A DNA stretch of 64,000 nucleotides. It comes from Flaveria trinervia. Lineage: Eukaryota; Streptophyta; Magnoliopsida; Asterales; Asteraceae. Positions 32,641 to 44,277 of this stretch are shown in pieces. The stretch spans positions 41,405,331 through 41,469,330 of the forward strand of contig CM046443.1 of the NCBI GenBank assembly GCA_025506515.1. Reading direction: 5' to 3'. How positions within the stretch are numbered: position 1 is the first letter of the stretch; the number at the start of each line of letters is the position of its first letter. Position numbers and translations under genes: made by a program. The notes beneath the pieces are model-generated. The model was not told the origin of the DNA, did not search any database, and saw only the letters and a list, made by a program, of their open reading frames with translations.

Positions 32641-33092
32641 TCCATGAACACAGCAGGCGCATTGGTCAGGCCAAAAGGCATGACCATGAACTCGTAGTGT
32701 CCATATCGAGTACGGAAAGCGGTCTTTGGAATGTCATCATCATGAATACGTAATTGATGATACCCAGAACATAGATCGATCTTTGAGAATTGAGTTGCTC
32801 CTTGAAGTTGGTCGAAGAGGTCATCGATTCGAGGAAGAGGGTATCGGTTTTTGATAGTAAGCTTGTTGAGTTCGCGGTAATTGATGCACATACGAAATGA
32901 ACCATCCTTCTTCTTCACAAATAGTACAGGTGCGCCCCACGGTGATGAACTAGGGCGAATAAAACCCTTATCGGTCAACTCTTGCAGTTGACTAGCGAGT
33001 TCTTGCATTTTCGAAGGTGCAAGACGATAAGGCGATTTAGGCACAGGGTTTGCACCAGGGATTAAATCAATCTTGAACTCAACTTCTCGCAC
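32641..33092 (-). pseudogene. RT: gypsy RT, N-terminal two thirds (G3)
   Basis: Open frame from about 33090 down: VEFKIDLIPGANPV, PYRLAPSKMQEL, GAPVLFVKKKDGSFRMCI, LPRIDDLFDQLQGA, FSKIDLCSGYHQLRI (first catalytic Asp), FRTRYGHYEFMVMPFGL. The frame runs into foreign sequence after FMDL at about 32640 and stops at 32481. Well preserved compared with G2 but truncated before the FIDD motif. Confidence 0.88.
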
Positions 33093-33640
33093 GGGAGGTA
33101 ACCCTTAAGATCCTCGGGAAAAACTTTGGGAAAGTCTCGCACAACCGGAATGTCCTTCAACTCCTTACCCTTGGCATTCGTATTAACTACATATGCCATG
33201 AAAGCCATGTAGTTTTTACTTAAGCACTTGCGGGCCTTGATGCAAGACATGAGTTTGAGTCTTTGAGATGATTTCTCCCGAAAGACCCTTAAGGTAACAC
33301 CAGTCGGTAAAGGAATTCGGATACACTTCTCAAAGCATAAAATTTCCACACGTTGCTTGGCTAACCAATCCATACCAATGATAACATCAAAGCTTCCCAG
33401 ATGCATAGGAATAAGGTCGACGAAGAACTCGTGTTCGTTAAGGCTCAAGGTGCAGTCACGTATTACGACGTCAACGACAATAGATTTTCCATCGGCGACC
33501 TCGACCATGAAAGATCTCTCCAGATTAGCACGCGGTTTAGAAAGTATAGGCTCGAATTCCAAGAACACGAAACTCCTATCGGCACCCGAATCAAACAATA
33601 CAGAAGCATAATGACTATTTACAAGATACATACCTGTTTG
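33093..33640 (-). pseudogene. PR: gypsy aspartic protease (G3)
   Basis: Open from 33631: LVNSHYASVLFDSGADRSFV carries catalytic DSGAD. FDVIIGMDWLAKQ follows near 33365. The linker SCIKARKCLSKN and VVRDFPKVFPEDL lead to RT. A frame break at about 33100 separates it from RT. The protease core has no stop. Confidence 0.87.
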
Positions 33641-33759
33641 TAAGAATCCGTTATTGGTATGATGAACAGATAGGAAATTTTATAAGACAATAGAAGATTT
33701 AAAAAGAGTTCGACGATGTACCATTCACCACGTCGTTGTTGCTTGAGCTTGGTTAGCAT

Positions 33760-34918
33760 TGATGTTGAAAGCCCTTCCACGACCGGTGGCACAGTTCCCG
33801 CATTGCGAGGACATTGCGGACGAATATGACCAGGCTCGCCACAGTTATAGCAGTTCGATTAGTAAGCATGGCCGTGTGTTTGGCGCACGAAGGCAAGTAG
33901 TTACCAAGTGGCCGTACTTCCCACACAATGAGCAGACTCGGCATGGAATGTTGCTTGAATGATGGTACTTGCACGTGTTACACATAGGGTGTGGACCAGC
34001 ATAAGCTTTAGCCATGGGAGCTTGATTTGCAACCACCATTTGTTTTTGAGGGGCATTTGGTGCGGTCACAGCGTAGTTGCGTGTCGGGGTGAACTTTCGC
34101 TTCTTGTTTTGAGAAGATGACTCGGCCTTCACCTCCTTTGTTGCCTCGGGTGTCACCTTCGCCATAGCCTTGGAACCCTTTGCCGACATCATGCCAGCTC
34201 TTATATGATTCTCGGTGAGCTGTGCAGTGATAGTAATCGCCTCCTCCAAAGTTGTGGGCCTACTACCCACCACAGCATCTTGAATTTGAGGTGGCATCCC
34301 CTGATAATTTCTCGATGTTACGGGGCACGGTGTCCACCATGTGTGGTAGAAGCATACTCAACTCATGATGCGGGTGGAATAAGCCAAGTGATTCCCACCA
34401 TCCTGTTTAAGGTTCTAGAACTCCTCCTCCAGTTTTTGTAATTCGCTCCTCGGGCAGAACTTTTGGATCATAATATCCTTAAATTCTTCCCAAGGCAACG
34501 CCATTGCGACCTCCGTTCCACGGTTTCTCTTTTCACTATTCCACCATGTTAGTGCTCGTTGTTGAAGAACGCTTGTGGCATAGCGAACCTTGAACCCGTC
34601 AGGACACTCACTAATAATGAATGTGTTCTCCATACTTTCAAACCACTCAAGAAGTCCAGTGGCTCCTTCTTTTCCACTAAAACTAATGGGTTTGCACGAG
34701 TTGGAATGTTTGAAGGTGCAAGTATGATTGTTCTCGTTTTGGTGGTTGCTATTCTCCCCATGAGCACCACTATTGTTTCCATTGGTGTTGTTGCTATTAG
34801 CCATTAGAGTACTATTAAGTTCAGCAACCATAGTCGGGATGACGACAACCATTTGCCGAGCGATCATTGCAGCTAGTTTACGGTCGGAACTTCCACGCTT
34901 TCCATGATGATGAGACAT
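33760..34918 (-). pseudogene. gag: gypsy gag (G3)
   Basis: Start chosen at ATG 34918 (MSHHHGKRGSSDRK); a longer in-frame start at 34945 exists. The Asn/Gly-rich stretch near 34740-34810 is followed by capsid motifs FSGKEGATGLLEWFESME, ALTWWNSEKRNRG and WEEFKDIMIQKFCP. A stop near 34415 and a frame change separate these from TLEEAITITAQLTENHI. Two zinc knuckles: CSLCGKYGHLVTTC (about 33890-33931) and, in another frame, CYNCGEPGHIRPQC (about 33811-33852). Confidence 0.85.
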
Positions 34919-35553
34919 GCTGAATATGCAAGATGAGTTAGACACGAGAAATAGAATAACAAAGATTATAATTCACAAGATAAGGCAAGAGTTGTAAGGC
35001 ACTTGGAATGATTCCATTTGGTAACGCATTACCATTTGGAAACGTTGACACGTCAAGGTAAATTGACCCATTCGCCTTAGAAGTTGTGCATGTTGACCAT
35101 AGTTTATCACTTATCCCGGAAATCCCCAGGTAAGCATAACTAGTCCCGTAGGATTTATGTGATATGCTTGCCTTAGCCCGAGGGCCTTTTGCCAGGAATC
35201 CAGAATACAGGTGTCTATGTGTCACACAAATTCTTAGGTTCATGATATCAAAACCTTGATGAGATTTATATAGATTAGACATAACGTCTAAAGATCCAAG
35301 TCATAACATAAGTATAGATTCCACGTGTCGACGAGAATAAGGTTAAGAGATTTCATGTTCGGGGAGAGTCAAGAGTCAAAGCTAAGTTTAGGGAGACAAG
35401 TAACAATGTTTAGGCAATCCTATGCTAAGGCATCAAATTGCACATAAGTGGGCATAACATTATGTAGCTTGCAAATAAGATCATATTTCAATAAGGTTCA
35501 TGCATACTATAGTCTAGGTCACCATTTCTAATAACCTAGATCCCTATAGTTAT
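34919..35553 (-). other. leader of gypsy G3
   Basis: Between PBS and gag. It has one 114-codon open frame (35282-34938) without recognisable domains, probably chance. Nothing else seen. Confidence 0.5.
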
Positions 35554-35568
35554 GGGCTTTGATACCAA
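35554..35568 (-). other. PBS: primer binding site of G3
   Basis: Minus strand TTGGTATCAAAGCCC two bases after the LTR end; close to the tRNA-Met complement used by plant gypsy elements. Confidence 0.75.
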
Positions 35569-35570
35569 TC

Positions 35571-36360
35571 TGTCACACCCCAACCTTGACGGCGGAAACG
35601 TCGAGGAGTGAGAGTTAAGATCGTTCACAGCCACATAACGCTATTAATAACCCAAATATAAATTATTCATGATGTTCAATTGTATCATTACAAGCTTAAG
35701 TCTCAAAGAAACAAACACATAACATAAAAGATAACAAGACTTTTTAATTCACTACTTTATCTAGGTCCATTCCTAGATGTGTAAGCTTCAATGTGTAGGA
35801 ATCAAACTTGGGCGTTTCCTGAAACATGTTAAAAATAAAGAGGTCAACAATAATGTTGGTGAGCATTCCATAGGTTTAAGTACATAGATTATATAAAAGA
35901 TGGCAATTCAAGTCATAAATTAGTGAATAAAGTGATTAGGGATGTTATGATCAATGCAACAATCAAACCTCGACAAAGTTTTACAAGTCTCAAACGTTTA
36001 CAAGATTATACGATCAGCTAAGTGTACTTGGATCAACCAAAGCAGGCTTGTCTTGCCCATAGATCTATGACCTCGCTGGGCTAGCAATAGTTAATGATTG
36101 TACATATAACGCCATAACATGGTAACCACGAAAGTTCAACTAACCACAACTTTACAAGATGAATTGCCATAGGTTTAAAAGTCTCAAATAAGTTTACAAG
36201 TGCAATAGTATAAGTTAACATTTCACCCCAAAGTGTGAAAATAGGAAAAAGGGGTATAGAATACTCACATGATCAATAAGTACAAAATGGATGATTAATA
36301 AGAAATAATAACAGCGTCGATTCAACGTAGACCTTCACAATGCACCTAAAATATATGTAC
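35571..36360 (-). repeat. LTR of gypsy G3 (outer end not located)
   Basis: Plus strand begins TGTCACACCCCAACC, i.e. the LTR ends GGTTGGGGTGTGACA. It shares GCTCACCAAC...TTGTTGACC (minus strand near 35865-35845) with 14497-15709. The other end is not definable without a second copy. The LTR may run to about 37600; 36340-36790 is very AT-rich, with no gene. Confidence 0.6.
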
Positions 36361-36796
36361 TTATAATATTTTTAAGTTAATATTAATTAAATAAAATTAA
36401 CGTTTTAATGCGAACAAGAGATTTAGGAATCCTTGGTTTTATATAAAATTTAGTAACCCATTATTTATATATTTAGTTCAATAGAGAGTTTTATAAAATT
36501 TAAAGGGAAAAATAGCCGTTGTTAATAATTTGTGCAACAAAACATATATCCTTAATCAAAGAAAACATAAACTCAAAAATAATTAATAATTCAAATTATT
36601 ATATAACTCCATTTGTTTGTAACAACACTTAGTTATAACTCTTATAATAAAATATTACAATATTTTATAAGGATAAATTTTTAAAAAATATTTTGTTGAT
36701 TTTAAAAATATTAGAAGTTTGTAAAAATCATTTTTATGTGTAATAGATTTTTCTAAAATAAAATTAAGGCTCAAAAGCCATTTTAAAATAATAAGA

Positions 36797-36870
36797 GGGT
36801 GCCCGGGTTCGAACCCGGGACCTCTAAGTGGGGATGTGGAGTGTGAACCGGTGAACCAAGGCTCTCAGCC
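36797..36870 (-). repeat. tRNA-like / SINE-head remnant
   Basis: On the minus strand an A-box-like TGGTTCACCGG (36848-36858) is followed 31 bp later by a perfect B-box core GGTTCGAACCC (36806-36816), the internal promoter layout of tRNA genes and tRNA-derived SINEs. It does not fold as a full tRNA in my reading (acceptor halves do not pair), so a SINE or pseudo-tRNA is more likely. The B box lies inside the 18-bp palindrome CCCGGGTTCGAACCCGGG (36802-36819). Confidence 0.4.
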
Positions 36871-37740
36871 GCGATATAACCCGGTTCTAATTTGATTTAT
36901 CCTTAATCGACCGAACACTCCCAAATCCAAGAACCCTAATTTCGATTGGATTCAAATTGACCCCCAAATCAAAGTTGTTAATCGAATTAATGCTAGGGCT
37001 TTTGTTCCCCAACAGAATCGAGCATGTATGTATGTTCAATTACCCGATTTTGTTCGAGATGCTATCAAGATCGACCGAGAGCAAACGCGGCCACAGGTGC
37101 ACGATTGATGCGTAATTGTCGATGGTAACCCAATTAACTCGTGGGTAGTTTCTAATGATCACTAGCACTAAAAACCCCTTATCATTTCAGGTATGAGGCC
37201 CTGTTGATGGTGTTCGAGTGTGCACAGGTCGCGGTTTAGAGAACTTTGATTATACCATTTGTGTGCGTTTCATGTGTAATCGAGAGTTGAGAACGATTAG
37301 GTGTAGTTAGGTAGTCGTTTAGGTTCATTTAATCGAATGATTATTACAGTTGAATGGTCCAACGGTTCGGTGGGTTAATTATTTCCGTTTCTCATTCGAT
37401 TACACCCATAACCGATGATTAAAGACAGTTAATTGATGCATTCAAGTTTGAAATAGGCGAAGGAATCGATTTGGAAGGTTTTGGGTGTTAAAAGCGGTTG
37501 ATTTTTGGGTGTTAAATGCCATCAATAGTCCTTACAAGTATCAACGACGTTACTTTTAATTTAGCCAAAAATTCAAGATGTTACATTTAGTGTCAACACT
37601 CATGTTTTAATTCAAAAGAGTCATCTTTTTGAGTCCAAAGGTGTTTTCGACGTTTTCAGGCATTAAGGTTTAATTTTTTCGTCATACGGCAGATTAGGGT
37701 TTCTGGCTAAATCGTATTTTGTGTCTAAGTGTAAAAAAAT
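36871..37740. other. intergenic or LTR DNA, no gene
   Basis: No coding motif seen. It contains several ACCCTAATTTCGATT-type strings common in plant LTRs, and may belong to the outer part of the G3 LTR. Confidence 0.4.
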
Positions 37741-37749
37741 AGATTTTTT

Positions 37750-38020
37750 CAACACAGCAGCCTTCAGTCCATGAATAGCTCATTCATATGATTGAACTCA
37801 TTCGTATACTCCATCCGCACGACTGAACTCAGTCGTATCCTTCATTCGTACGACTGAACACCTCTAGTTGTTTGGTTCCAATCGTCTTGTTCTTAGCATG
37901 ACTGAATCCAATCGTACGATTGAATTCATTCGCATCCTTCTTCGCACGAGTGACTCATTCGTATAGCCCTTTCGCACGAGTGACCATACTTATAGCACAT
38001 TCGCATGAGTGAAGCTGTCC
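37750..38020 (+). repeat. palindrome cluster upstream of D gag
   Basis: About ten copies of ATTCGTACGACTGAA-like motifs. CAATCGTACGATTG at 37909-37922 is a perfect 14-bp palindrome. These are the same motifs as in the D noncoding block (45812-46680) and D LTR (49440-49660). Confidence 0.75.
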
Positions 38021-38050
38021 TGCTCTCCAAGTACTAAGTTTATAGAAATG

Positions 38051-40860
38051 GAAGATTAGTTTGCTGCGTTTACTGCAGGAAAGGACTCACGCATCCAGAA
38101 CCTACTGCTTTTGGAGAATGAGATCGGTAATCACAATAAACCGCCAAAGCTTTTAGCGTTAGACGAATATCCTCAGTGGAAACATCGGTTTGATATTTAC
38201 CTAAATGGGGTGGATCCCAATCTTTGGACTTCTATAGAGACCGGTTACATGATACCAGTAAGTGCAAATGGAGTCAAGTTGACTTTGGGTGGAAGAGCGA
38301 AGCTTAGAAGATACTCTTCAATGCTGAGAAGAAAGTTTATGCCCTGTTGACTCAGTCAATCCCGAAAGACATTTTTCATCTTTTTTGAGAACAAGAAAGC
38401 CAAAAAGCTATGGGAAGCTCTGGAGAAGAGGAATGATGGAAACGCAACGTTGAAGGCACTAAAGGCTAAGGCTCTCAAGAAGGAGTTCGATAACTTCTCT
38501 TCGATAGGGAATGAGAGCTTAGATAATATTATTGATAGATTTTATCATCTGATGAGTGAGCTGCACACTCATGGCGTAACCCATCAATGGAAGACAAAGT
38601 TTCCAGTTTTGCTGATGGTTTTCCTGAGAAATGGGACTCATTTGTGTCTAACCTGAGACAAAACGACATTCTTGCTACATTAGACATAAATGACTTCATC
38701 TTGAAGTTAAGAGAGGAAGAACTGAGAATGAAGTACAAGTCGAAGAAAGGATCCTACGTTCAGAACCCTTCGCTCTACAACTCAGTATCAACTCCAGCGG
38801 TTCAGGAGCACCTTTACAAAAAACATTTGTGTCTAGTTTATCTGCTCCTTCCCAAACTACTACTTCAGGACCAAAAACATTAGGGTCATCAGGGACCCAA
38901 TACATAGTGCCTGAAGCCAATACTACAAAGTTGAAGACCGAGAATCTTGGTAATATCACAGTGGAAGTTGCAAAGGAGCACATGGATCTTCTAGAAGCTG
39001 TTGTCCAATCCTATGATGGTTTAGTTGCCGGGAAGATTGGAAATTGTCACCTTGCAAATGAAAATTACGAGCAAGTTGATGAGAATGAGCTGGAAAGAAT
39101 GGACATCATGTGGGTTCTAGCAAGTGTAGTTAGAAGAGCTAAAAAATTTGTCAAGAAGACGGGATAGAATCCAGTAGCCACGAAAGATACAACTTTTGGT
39201 TTTGACAAAGCCAAAGTCACCTGCTTCAACTGTGGTGAAAAGGGCATTTTAAACGTGAATGTGTGAAGCCCAAGAAAACTAGAAATGGTAACCCATTTCC
39301 TACATTCAACCGTCATGACAAGGACGTGATTAGAGCTGCTTCTTCAAGCAAGAAAACAGGCTCTAACTGCTCAAGGTGATGAAGGGCTCCTTCCGCTTTG
39401 TTTCTCTTGGAGAATCAAATATAGCCTTTGTCAAAGCACTAGATGATGGATCTGCTAGCGAAGGTGAGATTATAGCTGAGCAAGCGATGTTAGAGACCGA
39501 AGAAGCTGTGAACGTGGTAAATCACCTGGTTGAGGAAGAGCTAAGAGCAACAAGTTCAGAATCTCTAGCAATAGAAGAGCTTAACTCTGCTTTGATAGTT
39601 GATTCAACTGACTCCTCACAGGTAAGTTCTTTATATCAATTATTCGCAAAACATGCTTGTTCTGAATGTGAAAAATTTAAGGAAAGCATTGATCTGAAAT
39701 TTGCTAGGTCATTATAACACAATGATATCTTAGTAAATGACTTACAACTCTGCACTGAAGCTAATCTTATATGAAAACAAAATGAGTGCAGTTTTATAAA
39801 AAAGATAGAACTTTTAGGGAAAAAACTAAGGGAAAATGAGGTTTTTGCTCTAAATCAATCAAATGATATAAACTTTAATTTAAATTCTTTAGATGAAATC
39901 AAAAAGGAGAAAGCAGTTTTGGACGTCGAGGTTAATTCTTTAAAACAAAAACTGCATAGTTGGGCTACTTCTTCTCATATAGTTCAAAACTTAGTGAAAG
40001 AACGAAATAACGGGGAAGGTTTGGGTTACAAAGTAGTTCCACCACCACATGAGATACTTTTGAATACAAAATGTAGACCTATCAATAACAACCCAGTAAA
40101 GGATCATGTGGTGTCCACTCATTTGGTTAGTGATCCTGATTCCACGGGTAAACCTATAAACTCTATCACTAAACATAAGGAGTCTACTTTGAAATCTAAA
40201 GGCAAGATGCCAGTTGAGAATTTGGATGATGAAATTAAAAGGGTTAATGTAAGGTCAGGTTCACAGACGTCGATTTGAGAACCCAAAATGACTAAACCAG
40301 TTAACCAGAAACGTGCTAGTCATCAAAGTCCAACCAAAGTGCAAGTTAAAGATGTTCAAAATGTTAAAACAATTAATTTTGTTAATAAGGCTAAAACATG
40401 TAAAAGAGATGTGGCAAAACCCAACCAGACTCATCTCACACCCGTACCACACTCAACCCCACATAAACATTTTCCGAAATCTATAGAAGGGAGATCTTGC
40501 TATAGTTGTGGAGAACGAGGACATAATTCTCCTAATTGTCCTTATTATTAGACACCCAAAAATAAAATTTAACTTTATGATGCAAAACCATGTTTTTCTA
40601 AAATGAGATCTAATACTACGCCTAAGAGTGTTAATGAACCTAAAGTTCAAACTATAAGCTAGTTGTCTGTTTATCATAAACAAGCCTTACACAAAACTAG
40701 TTTATGGAAAGAAAAATCAAATATAGTGTCTGATAGTGAGGAGAATAAGAACAATGATATGCCCTCATCCTCTAAAGGACAATGGGTTGAGTTCATGATG
40801 TGTGATTCCTTTGGGTCACCCAAGCCAGTTAAGGATTGGGTCCCAAATCTGAACTAATAA
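38051..40860 (+). pseudogene. gag: Sirevirus gag (D)
   Basis: ATG at 38051, an early TAG at 38060, then FTAGKDSRIQNLLLLENEIG. The UBN2-like capsid follows across frames: YPQWKHRFDIYLNG (38168), KKLWEALEKRND, EFDNFSSIGNESLDNIIDRFYHL (38485), FADGFPEKWDSFV. Zinc knuckle 1 (CFNCGEKGHFKREC type, about 39222-39263) is split by a one-base deletion. A second one, CYSCGERGHNSPNC, is intact at about 40498-40539. Between them are acidic and coiled-coil-like segments. Multiple stops (38349, 39167, 39715, 40276). Confidence 0.8.
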
Positions 40861-40904
40861 GTTTCTGTGAATGTGCAGGGTGTCCGCTACAGTGCTATCA
40901 CTAA

Positions 40905-41170
40905 TACCTAGATTATTGATAGTAGGGCGTCCACGCACATGACAGAGAATTTGTCCTTCCTTTTCAACGTCAAACAAATTAAAGGGGGACATGTTTCATT
41001 TGCCGGGAACAAGGGAGGTTACATCACAGCTTAAGGCGAAGTGGGAAACGAGAAAGTAAAGTTTGACAAGGTCAACAACGTTCAACAACTACAGAACCAC
41101 TTACCTTTAGTACCCCAGATATGTGATAAAGGATTTAAAGTTGTCTTTGACAACAAAAGTGTTCCATGTT
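40905..41170 (+). pseudogene. PR: copia protease (D), catalytic Gly lost
   Basis: IIDSRASTHMTENLSFL at about 40911-40965: the DSG active site reads DSR (GGG to AGG), which should abolish activity. The following strands GGHVSFAGNKGGYIT and KVKFDKVNNVQ are recognisable, with a TAA near 41033. Confidence 0.75.
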
Positions 41171-41309
41171 GAAGAAGGACTATGTGATTGAGGAGGATAA
41201 GGCTTTTATGTCAGCTTCAAGATATAATGACTTGTATGTCTTGGATCCATCAAAAGCCTCCACAACCGATCACACGGTTTAATGCTTCTTGTTAAAAGCA
41301 ACTGAGAGG

Positions 41310-42230
41310 GATTCAGTCTCATGGCATAGGGTATAGGACACATCAATCCTAGGAAGATGAATCAATTGGTTCAGAATGATTTAGTGAATGGTGTAAAGGT
41401 CAAGAACTTCCAGCTTCCAGACTTCTGCATAGCATGTAAGAAAGGGAAACAAACCAAGAAACCTCACAAGGAAAAGAAAGTTAATTCGATTGATATGCCT
41501 CTCGAGCTTCTACACATGGATCTATTTGGCCCTGTCAGTACAAAGAGCATTGCTGGAGATCTGTATTGCTTTGTAGTGATGGATGATTACTCAAGATTCT
41601 CTTGGGTGATGTTTCTGAAAGCCAAATCGGAAACTTTTGAATCGTTCAAACATCTGGTAACTACATTGGAATCACTCTACAAGTTGAAAGTAAGACAGAT
41701 TTGATGAGACAACGGCATAGAGTTCAAGAATCAGTGGATGGAGGCATACTGTAGAGAAAGAGGAATCGTTCATCAATTCACCTCTGCGTATACTCCACAG
41801 ATCAATGGCGTTGTTGAAAGGAAAAATAGGAGCTTGATAGAGATAGCCAGGACAATGCTAGCCGACTCGAAACAGCATATTCAATTATAGAATGAGGCAG
41901 TGGCTAATGCTTGTTATACACTCAATCGAGTCTCAGTGGTCAAATGACATGGGAAAACATGTTATGAGCTGCCCCAGTGACATAAACCCAACCTGTAGTA
42001 TCTAGAACCGTTTGGTGCACCGTGCATTTTGTTGAAAAAGACTCAGACGAGGAAGTTTAGTAAGAAGGTAGAAGAAGGCATTTTTCTCAAATACAACATA
42101 CTAAGCAAGAGAGTTTATAACAACTCAACAGGTCAGGTAGAAGTGTGGTGCAATATTGATGTTCAAAGATACACCACCCCCCTGCTGGAAAAGGTCCCTC
42201 CTTCTTCTTCGACTATGATAGATTCTTCAA
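41310..42230 (+). pseudogene. INT: copia integrase (D)
   Basis: Zinc region partly kept (CIACKKGKQTKK near 41427). First Asp in HMDLFGPVSTKS (near 41514). Two stops at 41701-41706 replace the residues before DNGIEFKN (second Asp, near 41709). Glu in VVERKNRSLIEIA near 41815. Further stops occur at 41888, 41944 and 41996. The C-terminal KFSKKVEEGIFLKYN is open. The residual catalytic triad is present but the frame is badly broken. Confidence 0.8.
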
Positions 42231-42719
42231 ATCCTTCAACCTACCGCCTTCTCATACTGATGACGAGCTTTCTGCTAGGATGATGTATGATGTTCTAAAC
42301 ACTCCTCCTCCAGACTCGACATCAACTGCTCCTTTAGATGATACTTCTAGCCATTTAGGGGGAGAGCTTGAAGTAAGTGACTCTTCTTTTGATGATGAAG
42401 AAGTTGAGACTGCAAATATGGAATAGGAGGAACAGGTTCCCACCAATGAAAGTACACATGCATCAAATCCTGAAGCCTCTGACACTTCAGAACCTCATAC
42501 TCCAACGGCTACAGATATTGAACCTGGGTTTGACAATCTGGTTACTAAAGTAGTTGTTCCCACGACTCCTAAATCTCGGATAAATGTTTATCATCCTTTG
42601 GACAACATCATTGGGATGTTAGATGGGGAGTACAGACACGAAATCAGCTATACTCAGTTCATTATGCCTCAGTCGTGGAAAAAGGATATCTTCACGATGT
42701 GCATATCGATGTTTTGTGT

Positions 42720-44277
42720 CTCAATTTGAGCCAAAATATGTTAGTGAAGCCTTGAACGATAAGGCATGGGTTAGTGCAATGCAAGAAGAACTCCTGTAGT
42801 TCAAGAAGTTAGGAGTACGGACCCTTGTGGATAAACTAAAAGGTGCTAAGGTGATTGGCACTAAATGGGTGCTGAAGTGCAAGAAAGATGACCAAGGGGT
42901 CATAATCAGGAATAAGGCTCAACTTTTAGTTCAAGGATTTTGACAAGGTGAAGAGATAGATTACAATGAAGTGTTTGTATTGGTGGCAAGGATGGAAGCA
43001 ATACGTATATATCCAGCCTATGCATCCTACATGAAGATTAAAGTTTATCAACTAGATGTGAAGAGTGCATTCCTTCATGGTGAAATTCATGAAACGGTCT
43101 ATGTCAGTCAACCCAAAGGATTTGAGGATCCTTATCATCGGGATAGAGTTTACAAACTAGACAAGGCTCTTTATAGGCTCGATCAAGCCCCTGGAGTCTG
43201 GTATAAGATACTCTCAACTCATCTTGTGAAACATGATTTTGCATAGGAGTTATTGACTGTACATTGTTCATCAAAGAATAGGATGGAGATTTACTACAGG
43301 TACAGATTTATGTGGATGACATACTCTTCAGTTCCAATAACGAAGAACTATGTAAAGAATTCTAATCTGAAATGAAAGCAGAGTTTGAGATGAGTGCCAT
43401 GGGGGAGATGATGTTCTTTCTCGGCATACAGGTAGATCACACACCAAAAGGAATCTCCCTACATCAGACCAAATATATAGGTGATATCCTTAGTCAATTC
43501 GACATGGAGAATGCTTCGGCAGCTAGAACTCCACTAGCCACAACCCATGATGTGGCACCCGACGAAAATGGTGATCTGGTTGATGCCACCATGTATAGAG
43601 GAATGCTCGGATCTCTCATGTATCTCACAGCCTCGCGTCCTGATATCATGCACGACACATGTCTTTGCTCCAGATATCAGGCGAAACCAAAAGTAAATCA
43701 TCTTCTCAGGGTTAAAAGGATTTTTCGTTATCTGAAGGGTACTCCAACACTCAGGTTGTGGTATCCTCATGACGATGACTTTGAGCTTACATCGTATAAT
43801 GATTCGGACTACGGTGGTTACAAGATGAATTACAAGTCAACATCTACTGGATGTCAATTCTTTGGTAGAAGGTTAGTCACCTGGCAGTGTAAGAAGCAGA
43901 CATCAGTTGCTCTGTCAACTTGTGAAGCTGAATATGTTGCTGTTGCAAGTTGCTGTTCACAAATCATTTGGATTCAACAGCAAATGCGCGACTACGGTTT
44001 GCAATTTTCTAACACCCCTATTTTTGTTGATAATTCTGCTACTATTGCTATCACCAAAAATCCGGTCCAACACCCTAAAACAATACAAATCGGTTATAAA
44101 TATCACTTTATACGTGACTGGTTTGAAAAGCACTTAATCGATGTTAAAATTAATATGGATTTTTAGCGCGCTGACCTCTACACAAAAGCATTTGACAAAC
44201 CTAGGTTTTTACATCATTTAGAGGTTAATGGCGTGAAAAAGAAAAGTGATGTGATTCTGGAAGAAGAAAGTCCTTAG
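42720..44277 (+). pseudogene. RT-RH: copia RT-RNase H (D)
   Basis: RT begins near 42760 (AWVSAMQEELL), with GTKWVLKCKKDD, a stop in the QGF(T)QGE motif, YNEVFVLVARMEAIR, QLDVKSAFLHGE. A frame break near 43245 follows, then IYVDDILFSSN (YVDD 43309-43320). From 43372 a long open stretch of 264 codons covers the RT end and RNase H: FEMSAMGEMMFFLG, SLMYLTASRPDIM, YNDSDYGGYKMNYKSTSTGC, EAEYVAVAS. A TAG at 44164 precedes RADLYTKAFDKP; the stop is at 44275. The RNase H region is the best kept part of D. Confidence 0.87.

Larger units (their letters stand above)
32639..35570 (-). mobile_element. gypsy element G3, internal left half
   Basis: Minus-strand gypsy element: from its LTR (35571 rightward) it reads PBS, leader, gag, two zinc knuckles, protease and RT up to NAPAVFMD, then ends at 32639. 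It lacks the RT catalytic FIDD, RNase H and integrase. The junction with plus-strand G2 integrase shares a few bases (TGAGA), suggesting illegitimate joining. Confidence 0.85.

Noticed and set aside
34938..35282. 114-codon minus-strand frame before G3 gag
   Set aside because: It lies in the leader between PBS and gag, with no motif or similarity to known domains.
36797..36870. Functional tRNA gene
   Set aside because: B box and rough A box are present, but the acceptor ends do not pair and no anticodon arm could be drawn.
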